From the NCBI GenBank assembly GCA_965218775.1, contig CBDCLS010000005.1:1550001-1614000 (forward strand): a stretch of 64,000 bases of DNA, written 5' to 3'. Shown here piece by piece: positions 8,758 to 17,009 of this stretch (the first letter of the stretch is position 1; each line of letters opens with the position of its first letter). The position numbers were made by a program, and so were the translations under genes. This DNA is from CAUZIZ01 sp965218775 (GTDB lineage: Bacteria > Acidobacteriota > UBA6911 > RPQK01 > JAJDTT01). The notes below the pieces were generated by a model. That model searched no databases, was not told the origin of the DNA, and was given only the letters and a program-made list of their open reading frames with translations.

Positions 8758-11136
8758 ATGATGGGATCTTCGCTTAGCTACAGCTATGGTATCGCCTTCG
8801 TCGGAACCGTCGTCCTGACGTGGCTACTTCGACCGGTCGCTGTTCGATGCGGGCTGCTGGATCGGCCCTGCGGGCGAAAGACTCACTCAGGCGAAGTTCC
8901 GCTGGTCGGCGGTTTGGCTATGGCAGGGGGGGCCTGCGTGGCTCTGCTGGTCTGGGACATCCATCCCGGTTTCCTGGCTGCAGCGACGATTCTGGTCCTG
9001 GCTGGAGCTTGGGATGACCGGTTTGAAATCACTGCCTCAAGGAAACTACTTGCCCAGGCTGCCGCCGCCATAGTCATGGTAACTTCGGGGGGGGTTGCAC
9101 TTACGAATCTGGAGACCTCTACCAGCAGCGCAGGGGTCAACCTGAACTGGATGTTCCCGCTGACCATCCTGATCGCGATAGGCGTGATCAACGCCATTAA
9201 CTTCGTCGATGGGGTTGACGGTCTGGCGGGAGCGCTTTGCTTCGTAGCCCTGGTTTCAATGGCGATCCTCGCTGGTCACCAGGGCCTCGAGTCCAGTCTC
9301 CGTCTGACGCTGATCTTGCTCGCAGCAGTCACCGGTTTCCTCTGCTTCAACCTCCGCAGTCCGTGGTGTCGGCGTGCCTGGGTATTCATGGGGGATGCCG
9401 GCAGCATGTTCCTCGGCTTCACGCTCAGTTGGCTTGCGATAAACCTCTCCCAGGGTGAGGCCGGCTCGATGAATCTGGTCACGACTCTCTGGATTCTGGC
9501 CGTTCCGCTCTTCGACATGGCCTCTCTGATGCTCCGTCGCCTGCTAAACGGCTGTTCCCCTTTCTCAGCCGACCGGGAGCACTTCCACCATCTGCTACTG
9601 CGAGCCGGGTTTTCCGTAGGTCAGACGTTGACTATCCTGCTAGGAATCGCTATCAGCTGCGCTGGCTTTGGGCTTTTGGGATTCTACCTGAGCATCCCAG
9701 AAGGGGTGATGCTGCTTCTGCTCCTTGGTGGGTTCTTCCTCTACCTGTTGGGAGTCCTTCACGTCTCAACGCTGGCGCACACGGGTGGAAGCAATAAGAT
9801 TATCTTCCTGAACCGTTTCTTCTATCCCGATATTTCCGCGACCAGCCAGTTGCTCTCGGATCTAGCCTTTGAGTTGGCCAGTTCAGGCCTGGAGATACAT
9901 GTCATAACCAGCCGTCAGCTTTACGATACGGGCTCTCGAGAGCTTCGCTCCGAGGACGAGGTCCAGGGAGTCAAGGTAACTCGTGTCTATTCCTGTGGAT
10001 CGGGTCGAGGGGCCTTCCTGGTCCGCATCTTTGGCAGTTTGAGCTTTTTTGTGGGGACCGGGTGGAGACTCCTGCGACTTGTCCGCAAGGGCGATGTCGT
10101 TGTAGCCCTGACCGATCCTCCTTTGATCTCGGTGATGGCAGCCCCCATAGTGCGCGTCCGCGGGGCACAACTGGTCAACTGGGTGCATGACGTCTTTCCC
10201 GAAGTAGCTACCGCTCTCAAGGTTCCTTGCCTGAGAGGAAGGTTGGCATCCGCTCTGGGTTGGCTTCGGGATGCAACGCTGAGAAGTGCCTGTCTCAACG
10301 TCGTTCTGGGCCAGAGTATGCGAGGATTCCTGCTCGGCAGAACGATCCAGGAAGAACGGATTCGGGTGATTTCGAACTGGGCCGATGGCGAGGCACTCTG
10401 GCCCAGCCCCTCCGAAACCAATCGACTGCGCCGGCAGTGGGGGCTCGAAGGTAAGTTCGTTATCGGTTATTCAGGCAATTTCGGCAGGGCCCATGAGTTC
10501 GGGACTCTTCTGGATGCTGCCGAATACCTCAAGAACGATGAACGGTTCCGCTTTCTCCTCATCGGCGACGGCGCCCAGCATTCCTGGTTGGTTGAAGAAA
10601 AGGAGCGCCGTCGCCTCGATAATGTCGTCCTTCGCCCTTACCAGCCGCGTCGGGAGCTTGGTACGACTCTGGGCGCCGCCGACGTGCATCTGGTTTCGCT
10701 GCGACCGGAACTTGAGGGGTTGGTCCTCCCCTGCAAATTCTGTGGAGTCACAGCCGTGGGGCGGCCCACCATCTTTATTGGGAACCCCCACGGAGAAATT
10801 GGGAGTCAAGTCGTGTCCGAGGGTTGTGGGGTGGCAGTTCGGGTGGGAGACGCTGAAGTGCTGGCCGACCAGATACGCCATCTCTATGGCGATCAGCAGG
10901 GGCGACTGCAAATGGGACACCGAGCCAGGGATCTTTTCGAAAGACGATTTCAGAAATCTGTGGCCGTCGGAGCCTGGCGGGAAACCCTGTGGGACCTGGG
11001 CCTAAGGATGCCCGGACGCCAGGCCGATATGCTCTCTGACAGGCAATCGACACCAGGACCGTCGACGGTCTCGCCGTCAGCGACAACGGAGCGAAAGCCC
11101 AATGGGACTTTTCACCAACTACCCTTGCCAATCTAA
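8758..11136 (+). CDS. Fusion: MraY/WecA-type phosphoglycosyl transferase + GT4 glycosyltransferase
   Basis: A 792-residue two-enzyme protein. Residues 1-335 are a multi-helix polyprenyl-phosphate sugar-1-phosphate transferase of the WecA/MraY superfamily. They contain INFVDGVDGLAG (about 147), the catalytic-type MGDAGSMFLGF (about 212) and DREHFHHLLLRAG (about 272). From about 346 a GT-B glycosyltransferase begins (IIFLNRFFYPDISATSQ), with a WVHDVFPE segment and a NWADGE turn typical of WbuB-like GT4 enzymes. The two domains are in one uninterrupted frame. This suggests that chain initiation and addition of the second sugar are coupled. The fusion is visible directly; the sugars are not known. 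Confidence 0.9.
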   Translation: MMGSSLSYSYGIAFVGTVVLTWLLRPVAVRCGLLDRPCGRKTHSGEVPLVGGLAMAGGACVALLVWDIHPGFLAAATILVLAGAWDDRFEITASRKLLAQAAAAIVMVTSGGVALTNLETSTSSAGVNLNWMFPLTILIAIGVINAINFVDGVDGLAGALCFVALVSMAILAGHQGLESSLRLTLILLAAVTGFLCFNLRSPWCRRAWVFMGDAGSMFLGFTLSWLAINLSQGEAGSMNLVTTLWILAVPLFDMASLMLRRLLNGCSPFSADREHFHHLLLRAGFSVGQTLTILLGIAISCAGFGLLGFYLSIPEGVMLLLLLGGFFLYLLGVLHVSTLAHTGGSNKIIFLNRFFYPDISATSQLLSDLAFELASSGLEIHVITSRQLYDTGSRELRSEDEVQGVKVTRVYSCGSGRGAFLVRIFGSLSFFVGTGWRLLRLVRKGDVVVALTDPPLISVMAAPIVRVRGAQLVNWVHDVFPEVATALKVPCLRGRLASALGWLRDATLRSACLNVVLGQSMRGFLLGRTIQEERIRVISNWADGEALWPSPSETNRLRRQWGLEGKFVIGYSGNFGRAHEFGTLLDAAEYLKNDERFRFLLIGDGAQHSWLVEEKERRRLDNVVLRPYQPRRELGTTLGAADVHLVSLRPELEGLVLPCKFCGVTAVGRPTIFIGNPHGEIGSQVVSEGCGVAVRVGDAEVLADQIRHLYGDQQGRLQMGHRARDLFERRFQKSVAVGAWRETLWDLGLRMPGRQADMLSDRQSTPGPSTVSPSATTERKPNGTFHQLPLPI

Positions 11137-11180
11137 GCGCGTCGTTCATCCTGACTGGATACAGAGCGACAGCGAGCGAT

Positions 11181-11771
11181 GTGGGCTATTCCCATGAAAA
11201 TCTCAAGAACGGTCAAGCGCAACATAACTACAAGGACAATCATGCGACCGATCCTCCTGATGATGTTTCTGTTGGGTCCTCAGGGATTGTACTGGCAGAC
11301 GATAGTCGTCCGCTGGCTCTGGGACGGATCGTTTCCAAGGGCACTCTTGTGGATCGCCTGGAAGTGCCCTCGGGTACCACTCTCTTCGAAAATACGGAGA
11401 TACGCTCCCGTACTCTACCAGCCCGTATTCACCTCGAATCGGGGTACATTTTGGAGTTGGCTCCAAACTCGAAGATCCTGATAGCCGCTGCGGCGCCCGA
11501 TCATCTCAAAGCGACCGTTGTCTCTGGGATACTTCACTATCAGAACTCGCTGGGCCTGGCCACTTCCGCCGCTGCCGAAGAAGAGGTGATGATACCCCTG
11601 CACAGAAAGGCCTTCCCAGACCGGAAAACCGCGGGTGTCGCAACCGCTGCTCTTCTACGCTGGAAGACGGCGCTTATGATGGCTTCCGGTGTGATCGCGA
11701 AGAGCCTCGGTGTTCTAGTTGAACCCCCAGATCATCCTGAGGCCAGTCCGTCGGTACCCTCCGACCGTTGA
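11181..11771 (+). CDS. Secreted FecR-like protein with an apparent frameshift in its signal peptide
   Basis: In this frame the mature-looking part is clear from about 11283: LALGRIVSKGTLVDRLEVP, then NTEIRSRTLPARIHLESGY and ELAPNSKILI, a pattern like FecR-type beta domains, plus a hydrophobic stretch near the end. The N-terminus in this frame is not signal-like. The neighbouring frame reads MRPILLMMFLLG from ATG 11242, a good signal sequence. Adding one G to the GGG at 11274-11276 would give ...FLLGSSGIVLADDSRP with a VLA cleavage site. So either one base is missing biologically or it is a sequence error. It sits between the fusion enzyme and the autokinase. The function is unknown. Confidence 0.55.
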   Translation: MGYSHENLKNGQAQHNYKDNHATDPPDDVSVGSSGIVLADDSRPLALGRIVSKGTLVDRLEVPSGTTLFENTEIRSRTLPARIHLESGYILELAPNSKILIAAAAPDHLKATVVSGILHYQNSLGLATSAAAEEEVMIPLHRKAFPDRKTAGVATAALLRWKTALMMASGVIAKSLGVLVEPPDHPEASPSVPSDR

Positions 11772-11818
11772 GATCGAGGCTCGAAGAATAGAAATCGGAG
11801 TCGATCGAGAAATCTCAG

Positions 11819-14179
11819 ATGACTGATTTAATCAAAGCTTCCGACGGCGAGTCCGGCCATTTCATCCAGCCGCAGACGTGGGTAGCTACTGAAGCCTACG
11901 AGAGCGGATCCCAGATCCGACATTACAGTCGGGTGCTGTTGAAGCACAAATGGCTGATATCGGCGACAATTCTTACCTGCATTGGACTGGCAGCACTCTA
12001 CTCATACACTCGGGTTCCCTATTTCAAATCCACCGCTGTCATCGAGTTCGAGCCAGAGCCAACCCTTCCCTTCCTCTACAGTGGCACGCAGCCTGAGATA
12101 ACCCAGACGCTTGATGAGCCGTACCTCCGAACCCGCTATAACATCCTGAAAAGCCGCGATCTTTCCATGCGGGTTGTACGGCGTCTCGAACTGGATCGGG
12201 ACTCCGGCTTCAACACTATTCCCAATTCAGGTGGCTGGAAAGGGACGCTTCTGTCGCTTGCCTCTCCGATTCGGACCTGGATCAGCGGCAGGGATGAGGC
12301 CAAAAAGGGTCCTGAGATTGAAGAGAAGACTGAGATAAAAGAGGAGACCAGTACCGATATCTCGTCCAGAAGCGCAGCAGAAGACCCTCCAGGCGATTCC
12401 GAAAAACTGATCGTCCTGGCAGATCGGCTGCGGAGTAATCTCTGGGTGACACCGGTGGATGGGACACGGCTGGTCGATATCGCCTACACTTCGCCGGTCG
12501 CCAAGCTTTCGGCCAAGATCGTGAACACCCTGGCTGACGAAGCAATCCAGCTGAACTTTGAGACGCACCTGGAAGCCACTCGCAGGGCGACCGAATTCCT
12601 CAAATCCCAGATGCTGGAGATGCAGATGCAGGTTGAGGAGTCCCAGGAAAAACTCCTCAGCTACGCCCGAACTTTCAATCTGCTCGACATCGAGGAGGGT
12701 GAGAACATCGTCTTGCAGAAGCTGGAGTTTCTGAGCTCTACATTGACCCGTGTCGAGACCCAGTTGATCTCTGAATCGCCTCGCTTGGAGAGAATCAAGA
12801 ACGCCTCGCTTGAGAACTTTCCGGAACCTCTCCAAGACGATACGATCCGAGGTCTGGAGACGAACATGCTCCAGTTGAACCGGCAGCTTTCCAGCCTCAG
12901 AGGTCGGTTCGGTCCTCGTTGGCAACCGATGATCGAACTGAAAGAGCAGATCAAGGAAGTCGAGCAACAACTCAGGGTCGCCAAAAGCAAGGCGATCGTT
13001 CATGCCCGCTTGGAGCATGAAGACCAGTTAGTGCGTCTGGAGAATCTCTCGCTGGCTCTGGAGACACAGCAGCAAATCGCAGAGGGACTCAAGAAGGACT
13101 CCATTCAATACAACATCCTCAAGGACGAGGTCGACAGCAACAAGAGGATCTATGAAACGCTGCTCCACAGGATGAAGGAGGCGAGCGTGGTTGCTGGACT
13201 GAAATCCAGCAACGTCCACATCGTGGATCAGGGCGTCGTCCCGAACGCGCCCTTTAAGCCCGACCACCATCAGAATCTCCTTATTGCCCTGGCGCTGGGC
13301 AGCGTGCTCGGAATAGGTTTGGCGATCCTTTTGGAATCTCTAGACAACACGCTGACAACGCCCGAGGAAGTCGAAACGATGGGTCTACCCAGCCTCGGCT
13401 TCATACCGACCACCCATGGAATCATGAAGGCCAGAGCGACTCGAAGACTCGGACGAGGTCGAAAGGGCTCAGCAGCCGACGTTCTCGACTTCAATCCCTA
13501 CGTCAAACTCAATCCCAGGATGTGGGAAGCATTTCGTTCCTTGCGAACATCACTGCTCCTGTCCGGCTCGGGTCAGCCACCCCAGCGGATCCTGGTGACA
13601 TCCGCCTTCGCCGGTGAAGGTAAGACCACTACGGTAGCGCACACGGGGATCGTACTGTCACAGACCCGGGCTCGAACGCTGGTTCTAGATATGGATCTGC
13701 GCAGGCCCTCTTTGGGTGCCATGTTCAGCTGTGACCGTGAGTCTTTGGGTCTGAGCGATTTTCTCAACGGCCGCTGCACTCTGTCGTCAACCATCCGGCC
13801 AACCGGGTCTGACGATCTCTTCATTCTGCCTTCCGGCAGCATACCCCATAATCCAGCGGAACTGCTTGGTTCTGAGCGGATGCATCAGGCACTTGCGATG
13901 CTCTCCAGAGTCTTCGTATACATCGTCATCGACTCGCCCCCCCTGCTAGATGTAACCGACGCGATGGTTTTGTCACCCCAGGTGGATGGCGTCGTCCTGG
14001 TAGCCAAAGGCTCGAGTACCACTAAAGTGGCCGTCAAGAAAAGCAGTAGGCACCTGGCAAGCGTTGGAGCCAGGATGCTAGGGGTCGTCATCAACAACGT
14101 CGATCTCACAAAATCGGAACACTATTACTACTACAGTCAATACTACGATTACCGCAACGAGTACTCCTCAGCGTCATGA
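11819..14179 (+). CDS. Polysaccharide copolymerase with BY-type tyrosine autokinase (Wzc-like)
   Basis: A 786-residue inner-membrane protein. A Wzz domain opens with a helix at about residues 43-64. A long coiled-coil region follows, then a GNVR-like segment ending in VPNAPFKPDHH, and a second helix at about 488-510. The cytosolic kinase has Walker A AGEGKTTT (about 597), Walker A' LVLDMDLRRP (about 622) and Walker B YIVIDSPPLLDV (about 701). The tail YYYYSQYYDYRNEY is the tyrosine cluster used for autophosphorylation. It controls polymer length and export together with the outer-membrane Wza-like protein, whose ATG overlaps its stop codon. Confidence 0.95.
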   Translation: MTDLIKASDGESGHFIQPQTWVATEAYESGSQIRHYSRVLLKHKWLISATILTCIGLAALYSYTRVPYFKSTAVIEFEPEPTLPFLYSGTQPEITQTLDEPYLRTRYNILKSRDLSMRVVRRLELDRDSGFNTIPNSGGWKGTLLSLASPIRTWISGRDEAKKGPEIEEKTEIKEETSTDISSRSAAEDPPGDSEKLIVLADRLRSNLWVTPVDGTRLVDIAYTSPVAKLSAKIVNTLADEAIQLNFETHLEATRRATEFLKSQMLEMQMQVEESQEKLLSYARTFNLLDIEEGENIVLQKLEFLSSTLTRVETQLISESPRLERIKNASLENFPEPLQDDTIRGLETNMLQLNRQLSSLRGRFGPRWQPMIELKEQIKEVEQQLRVAKSKAIVHARLEHEDQLVRLENLSLALETQQQIAEGLKKDSIQYNILKDEVDSNKRIYETLLHRMKEASVVAGLKSSNVHIVDQGVVPNAPFKPDHHQNLLIALALGSVLGIGLAILLESLDNTLTTPEEVETMGLPSLGFIPTTHGIMKARATRRLGRGRKGSAADVLDFNPYVKLNPRMWEAFRSLRTSLLLSGSGQPPQRILVTSAFAGEGKTTTVAHTGIVLSQTRARTLVLDMDLRRPSLGAMFSCDRESLGLSDFLNGRCTLSSTIRPTGSDDLFILPSGSIPHNPAELLGSERMHQALAMLSRVFVYIVIDSPPLLDVTDAMVLSPQVDGVVLVAKGSSTTKVAVKKSSRHLASVGARMLGVVINNVDLTKSEHYYYYSQYYDYRNEYSSAS

Positions 14180-14479
14180 AGTGGTCGATCTCGAAACCTA
14201 CGGTTGGAATCTGCAACGCATCCCTCGAACCAGAGCGGAGCAAGCGACTCATGAAACTTCCGAATCTACTCACGTGGTTGCTATTCTTTCCTGCGCTGGT
14301 CTGGTCCCAGTCGGCGGGTACCACCACGGCTCAGGATCCACTCAAACTTTTCGGAAATGAGCGAATCACTCAACTGTCTTCAGTGGAGAGGAAGGCCACC
14401 GACTACAGGCTGGGTCCGGGAGACTTGATTCGGGTACACGTGTTTGGCATCGACGAGTTTGACCATACGATTCGACTAA

Positions 14480-16168
14480 CCCGGATTTCTCAAAGACAAG
14501 AAAAAGCAGTCAGCTCTATGTGATATAAAGTCTTTGTTATCAGATACTTAATAATCACAAGGAGCTGACTACTATGACCACAGAGTGTATCGCTTCCAAG
14601 CTGGAGTTTCAAGAGCTAGAAGGGCGCCGAGTCGAGGCAGAATTCAATGGGGGGCAGATCACCTCAGACTCCGGGGGGTTGCTGTTACGGGAGGTGGAGA
14701 GCCGCTATGGGTTCATTAGCGGCTTGGCCGCCTGCTTTGGGGACCGGCGCGATCCTCGCTTCACCGAGTTCAGTGTGGAGGAACTGGTGGGGCAGCGGAT
14801 TTACGGACTGGCCCTAGGCTATGAGGATGTCAACGATCATGAGGAGCTCCGGGCAGATCCGCTGATGGCGGTGTTGGTCGGCAAGGAAGATCCCTTGGGG
14901 AGGGATCGGCGAGCGGAAGCGGATCGAGGCAAGGCGTGTGCGGGCAAGAGCACCCTCAATCGTTTGGAGTTGTCCTCGGTGACGCAGGATAAATATCGCA
15001 AGACGCCGGTGGATGAAGCCGCGGTCGAAGCGTTTTTGGTGGAGCAGTTCATTCGGGTGCGAGGCGGGAAACCGAAGGAGTTGGTCTTGGACCTGGATGC
15101 GACGGATGATCCGCTGCACGGAGAACAGGAGGGTCGTTTCTACCATGGCTACTACCGGTGTTACTGCTACCTGCCGCTGTATGTGTTTTGCGAGGGGTAT
15201 GTGCTGGGGGCCAAGCTGCGGGTGTCGAACCTGGATGGCTCCGAAGGAGCGGTCCAGGAGATGGAGCGGATGGTGGGACAACTGCGGGCGAAGTGGCCGA
15301 AGGTCCGCATTACTCTGCGGGCGGACAGCAGCTTTGCCCGCGAGGCGTTGATGAAATGGTGTGAGGAGCATCGAGTGGATTACGTCTTCGGTCTGGCCCG
15401 CAATCAGCGCTTAGAGGGGGCCCTGGAGTCCGAGTTGGAACAGGCCCAGGCACTGCAACAAGCCAACGGCAGCAGCGCCCGAGTCTACAAGGACTTTCGT
15501 TACCAGACGCGCAAAAGCTGGAGTCAAGAGCGGCGAGTGGTGGGCAAGGCCGAGTACACGGGTAAGGGATCCAATCCCCGCTTTGTCGTCACCTCGCTGG
15601 GAGCGAAGCGGTGGCCCGCCCAAAAGCTGTACGAGGAGCTGTACTGCGCGCGAGGGGAAGCGGAGAATCGGATTAAGGAGCAGCAGCTAGAGCTGTTTGC
15701 CGATCGGACCTCGACGCACCGCATGAAGAGCAATCAGCTGCGCCTGTGGTTTTCCTCGGTGGCTTACAATCTGCTGCACACGCTCAGGTGTGTCGCTTTG
15801 AAGGGGACCCAGTGGGCGAAGGCGCAATGCCAGACGATTCGCCTCAAACTGTTGAAGATAGGAGGCCAGATTCGGGTCAGTGTCCGACGGGTGAGCTTGT
15901 CGCTGAGCGAGGGTTATCCTTACCAAACACTCTACGCCCAAACCTTGGCCCAGCTTCAACAGCTCGGCTGAGCGGAGGCAAACCGGAAATCCCAACCATC
16001 TGCAACTGAGGCGGCTGAGGTGTGTCTGAAAAACCGGTTTTCCGCCTTCAACATAGGTGTCACCAAGCTCTCGCACTCTACAGTGCCCTCAACTGAGACT
16101 TCGGCTCAAACCAGAGTCGAAAAATCGACTAAAATCAGCCTTTCTGCTTTCACTATGAGAAATCCGGG
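14480..16168 (+). mobile_element. IS1380-family insertion sequence, copy 1
   Basis: A 1689-bp element with terminal inverted repeats CCCGGATTTCTCA at both ends, flanked by the 4-bp target duplication CTAA (14476-14479 and 16169-16172). It carries one transposase gene. An element of the same length and apparently the same sequence lies at 42181-43869. It breaks the Wza-like gene. Confidence 0.95.
14574..15971 (+). CDS. IS1380-family transposase
   Basis: A 465-residue DDE transposase. The first aspartate region is ELVLDLDATDDPLHG (about 171), the second is LRADSSFAREAL (about 249), and the glutamate lies in YCARGEAENRIKEQQLELF (about 361), the pattern of IS1380 proteins. A ribosome-binding site (AAGGAG) lies about ten bases before the ATG. 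It appears intact and encodes the same protein as the copy at 42275, so both elements may be active. Confidence 0.96.
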   Translation: MTTECIASKLEFQELEGRRVEAEFNGGQITSDSGGLLLREVESRYGFISGLAACFGDRRDPRFTEFSVEELVGQRIYGLALGYEDVNDHEELRADPLMAVLVGKEDPLGRDRRAEADRGKACAGKSTLNRLELSSVTQDKYRKTPVDEAAVEAFLVEQFIRVRGGKPKELVLDLDATDDPLHGEQEGRFYHGYYRCYCYLPLYVFCEGYVLGAKLRVSNLDGSEGAVQEMERMVGQLRAKWPKVRITLRADSSFAREALMKWCEEHRVDYVFGLARNQRLEGALESELEQAQALQQANGSSARVYKDFRYQTRKSWSQERRVVGKAEYTGKGSNPRFVVTSLGAKRWPAQKLYEELYCARGEAENRIKEQQLELFADRTSTHRMKSNQLRLWFSSVAYNLLHTLRCVALKGTQWAKAQCQTIRLKLLKIGGQIRVSVRRVSLSLSEGYPYQTLYAQTLAQLQQLG

Positions 16169-17009
16169 CTAACCCCGGCCGGCGACATCAAACTACCCTA
16201 CCTGGGGCGTCTCAGGGTGGCTGGAAAGACGGCCGGCGAACTGGAGGACGCGCTGACGGATCTGCTGGAAGGCCAGGTCATCAAGAACCCCGAGGTGTTC
16301 GTCAGGATCCAGGAATACAAGGCACACACCATCTTCGTCCTGGGTGCGGTCAACCGGCCTGGCGATTACAAAATGGACCGGGAGCTCACTCTCATCGACG
16401 TGATCGCCATGGCGGGTGGCCTCGACCTTTTCCGGGCCGGCGATCAGGTCCTGATCCAGAGACAAGGACCGACCGCCGACCTGGGCGCGGCGGCTGACTT
16501 CGAGTTGATCCGTGTGGATCTGAAACAACTCTTGGCAGGTCAGTCTCAATCTCACAACCCAACGGTGAAGGATGGAGACATAGTTCAAGTTCCGCCCCGA
16601 GTCGAAGAGCGATACTTCGTGATGGGGGAGGTCAATCGGCCAGGCGTTTTTGCTCTCCCTTCTGGTAACAAAGACATCCTGCTCTCCCAGGCTCTCGCTT
16701 GGGCGGGAGGTCCGTCAAGAACCGCCAAACTAAAGGACGGGACACTGGTCCGTTACCAGGAAGACGGAACTCGTGAGGATCTTGGGATCAATCTCCAGGC
16801 GATCCTGTCGGGGAAGCAACCCGACCTTGCGCTTGAACCCAACGATATCATCTTCATCCCAGGAAGCGGGTTCAAGACATTCACTTATGGGATGCTGGGT
16901 CTGCTCCGCAACGTTCCTTCCTCAGTCGCCGTCCAGACCATCCCCTGAACCGGATTCAAGCCCCTTCCCTACCGACAATCAGCATTACTTGCCCGGCTTT
17001 CATTCCCTG

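Larger units (their letters stand above)
14251..16948 (+). pseudogene. Wza-like polysaccharide export protein, split by IS1380
   Basis: The 5' part (to 14479) has a signal peptide (MKLPNLLTWLLFFPALVWS) and the start of the Poly_export domain (YRLGPGDLIRVHVFG). The 3' part (from 16173) continues with that domain and SLBB-type beta-grasp segments (VFVLGAVNRPGDY-like and VMGEVNRPGVF). Removing the element and one CTAA copy joins the halves in frame as TIRLTPAGDIKLPYLGR, giving 334 residues. ATG 14251 has GGAG ten bases upstream; an ATG at 14176 overlaps the kinase stop but would place 25 residues before the signal. As it stands the protein stops about 15 codons into the IS. The export pore should therefore be lost unless the IS is excised or another copy exists. 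Confidence 0.93.
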
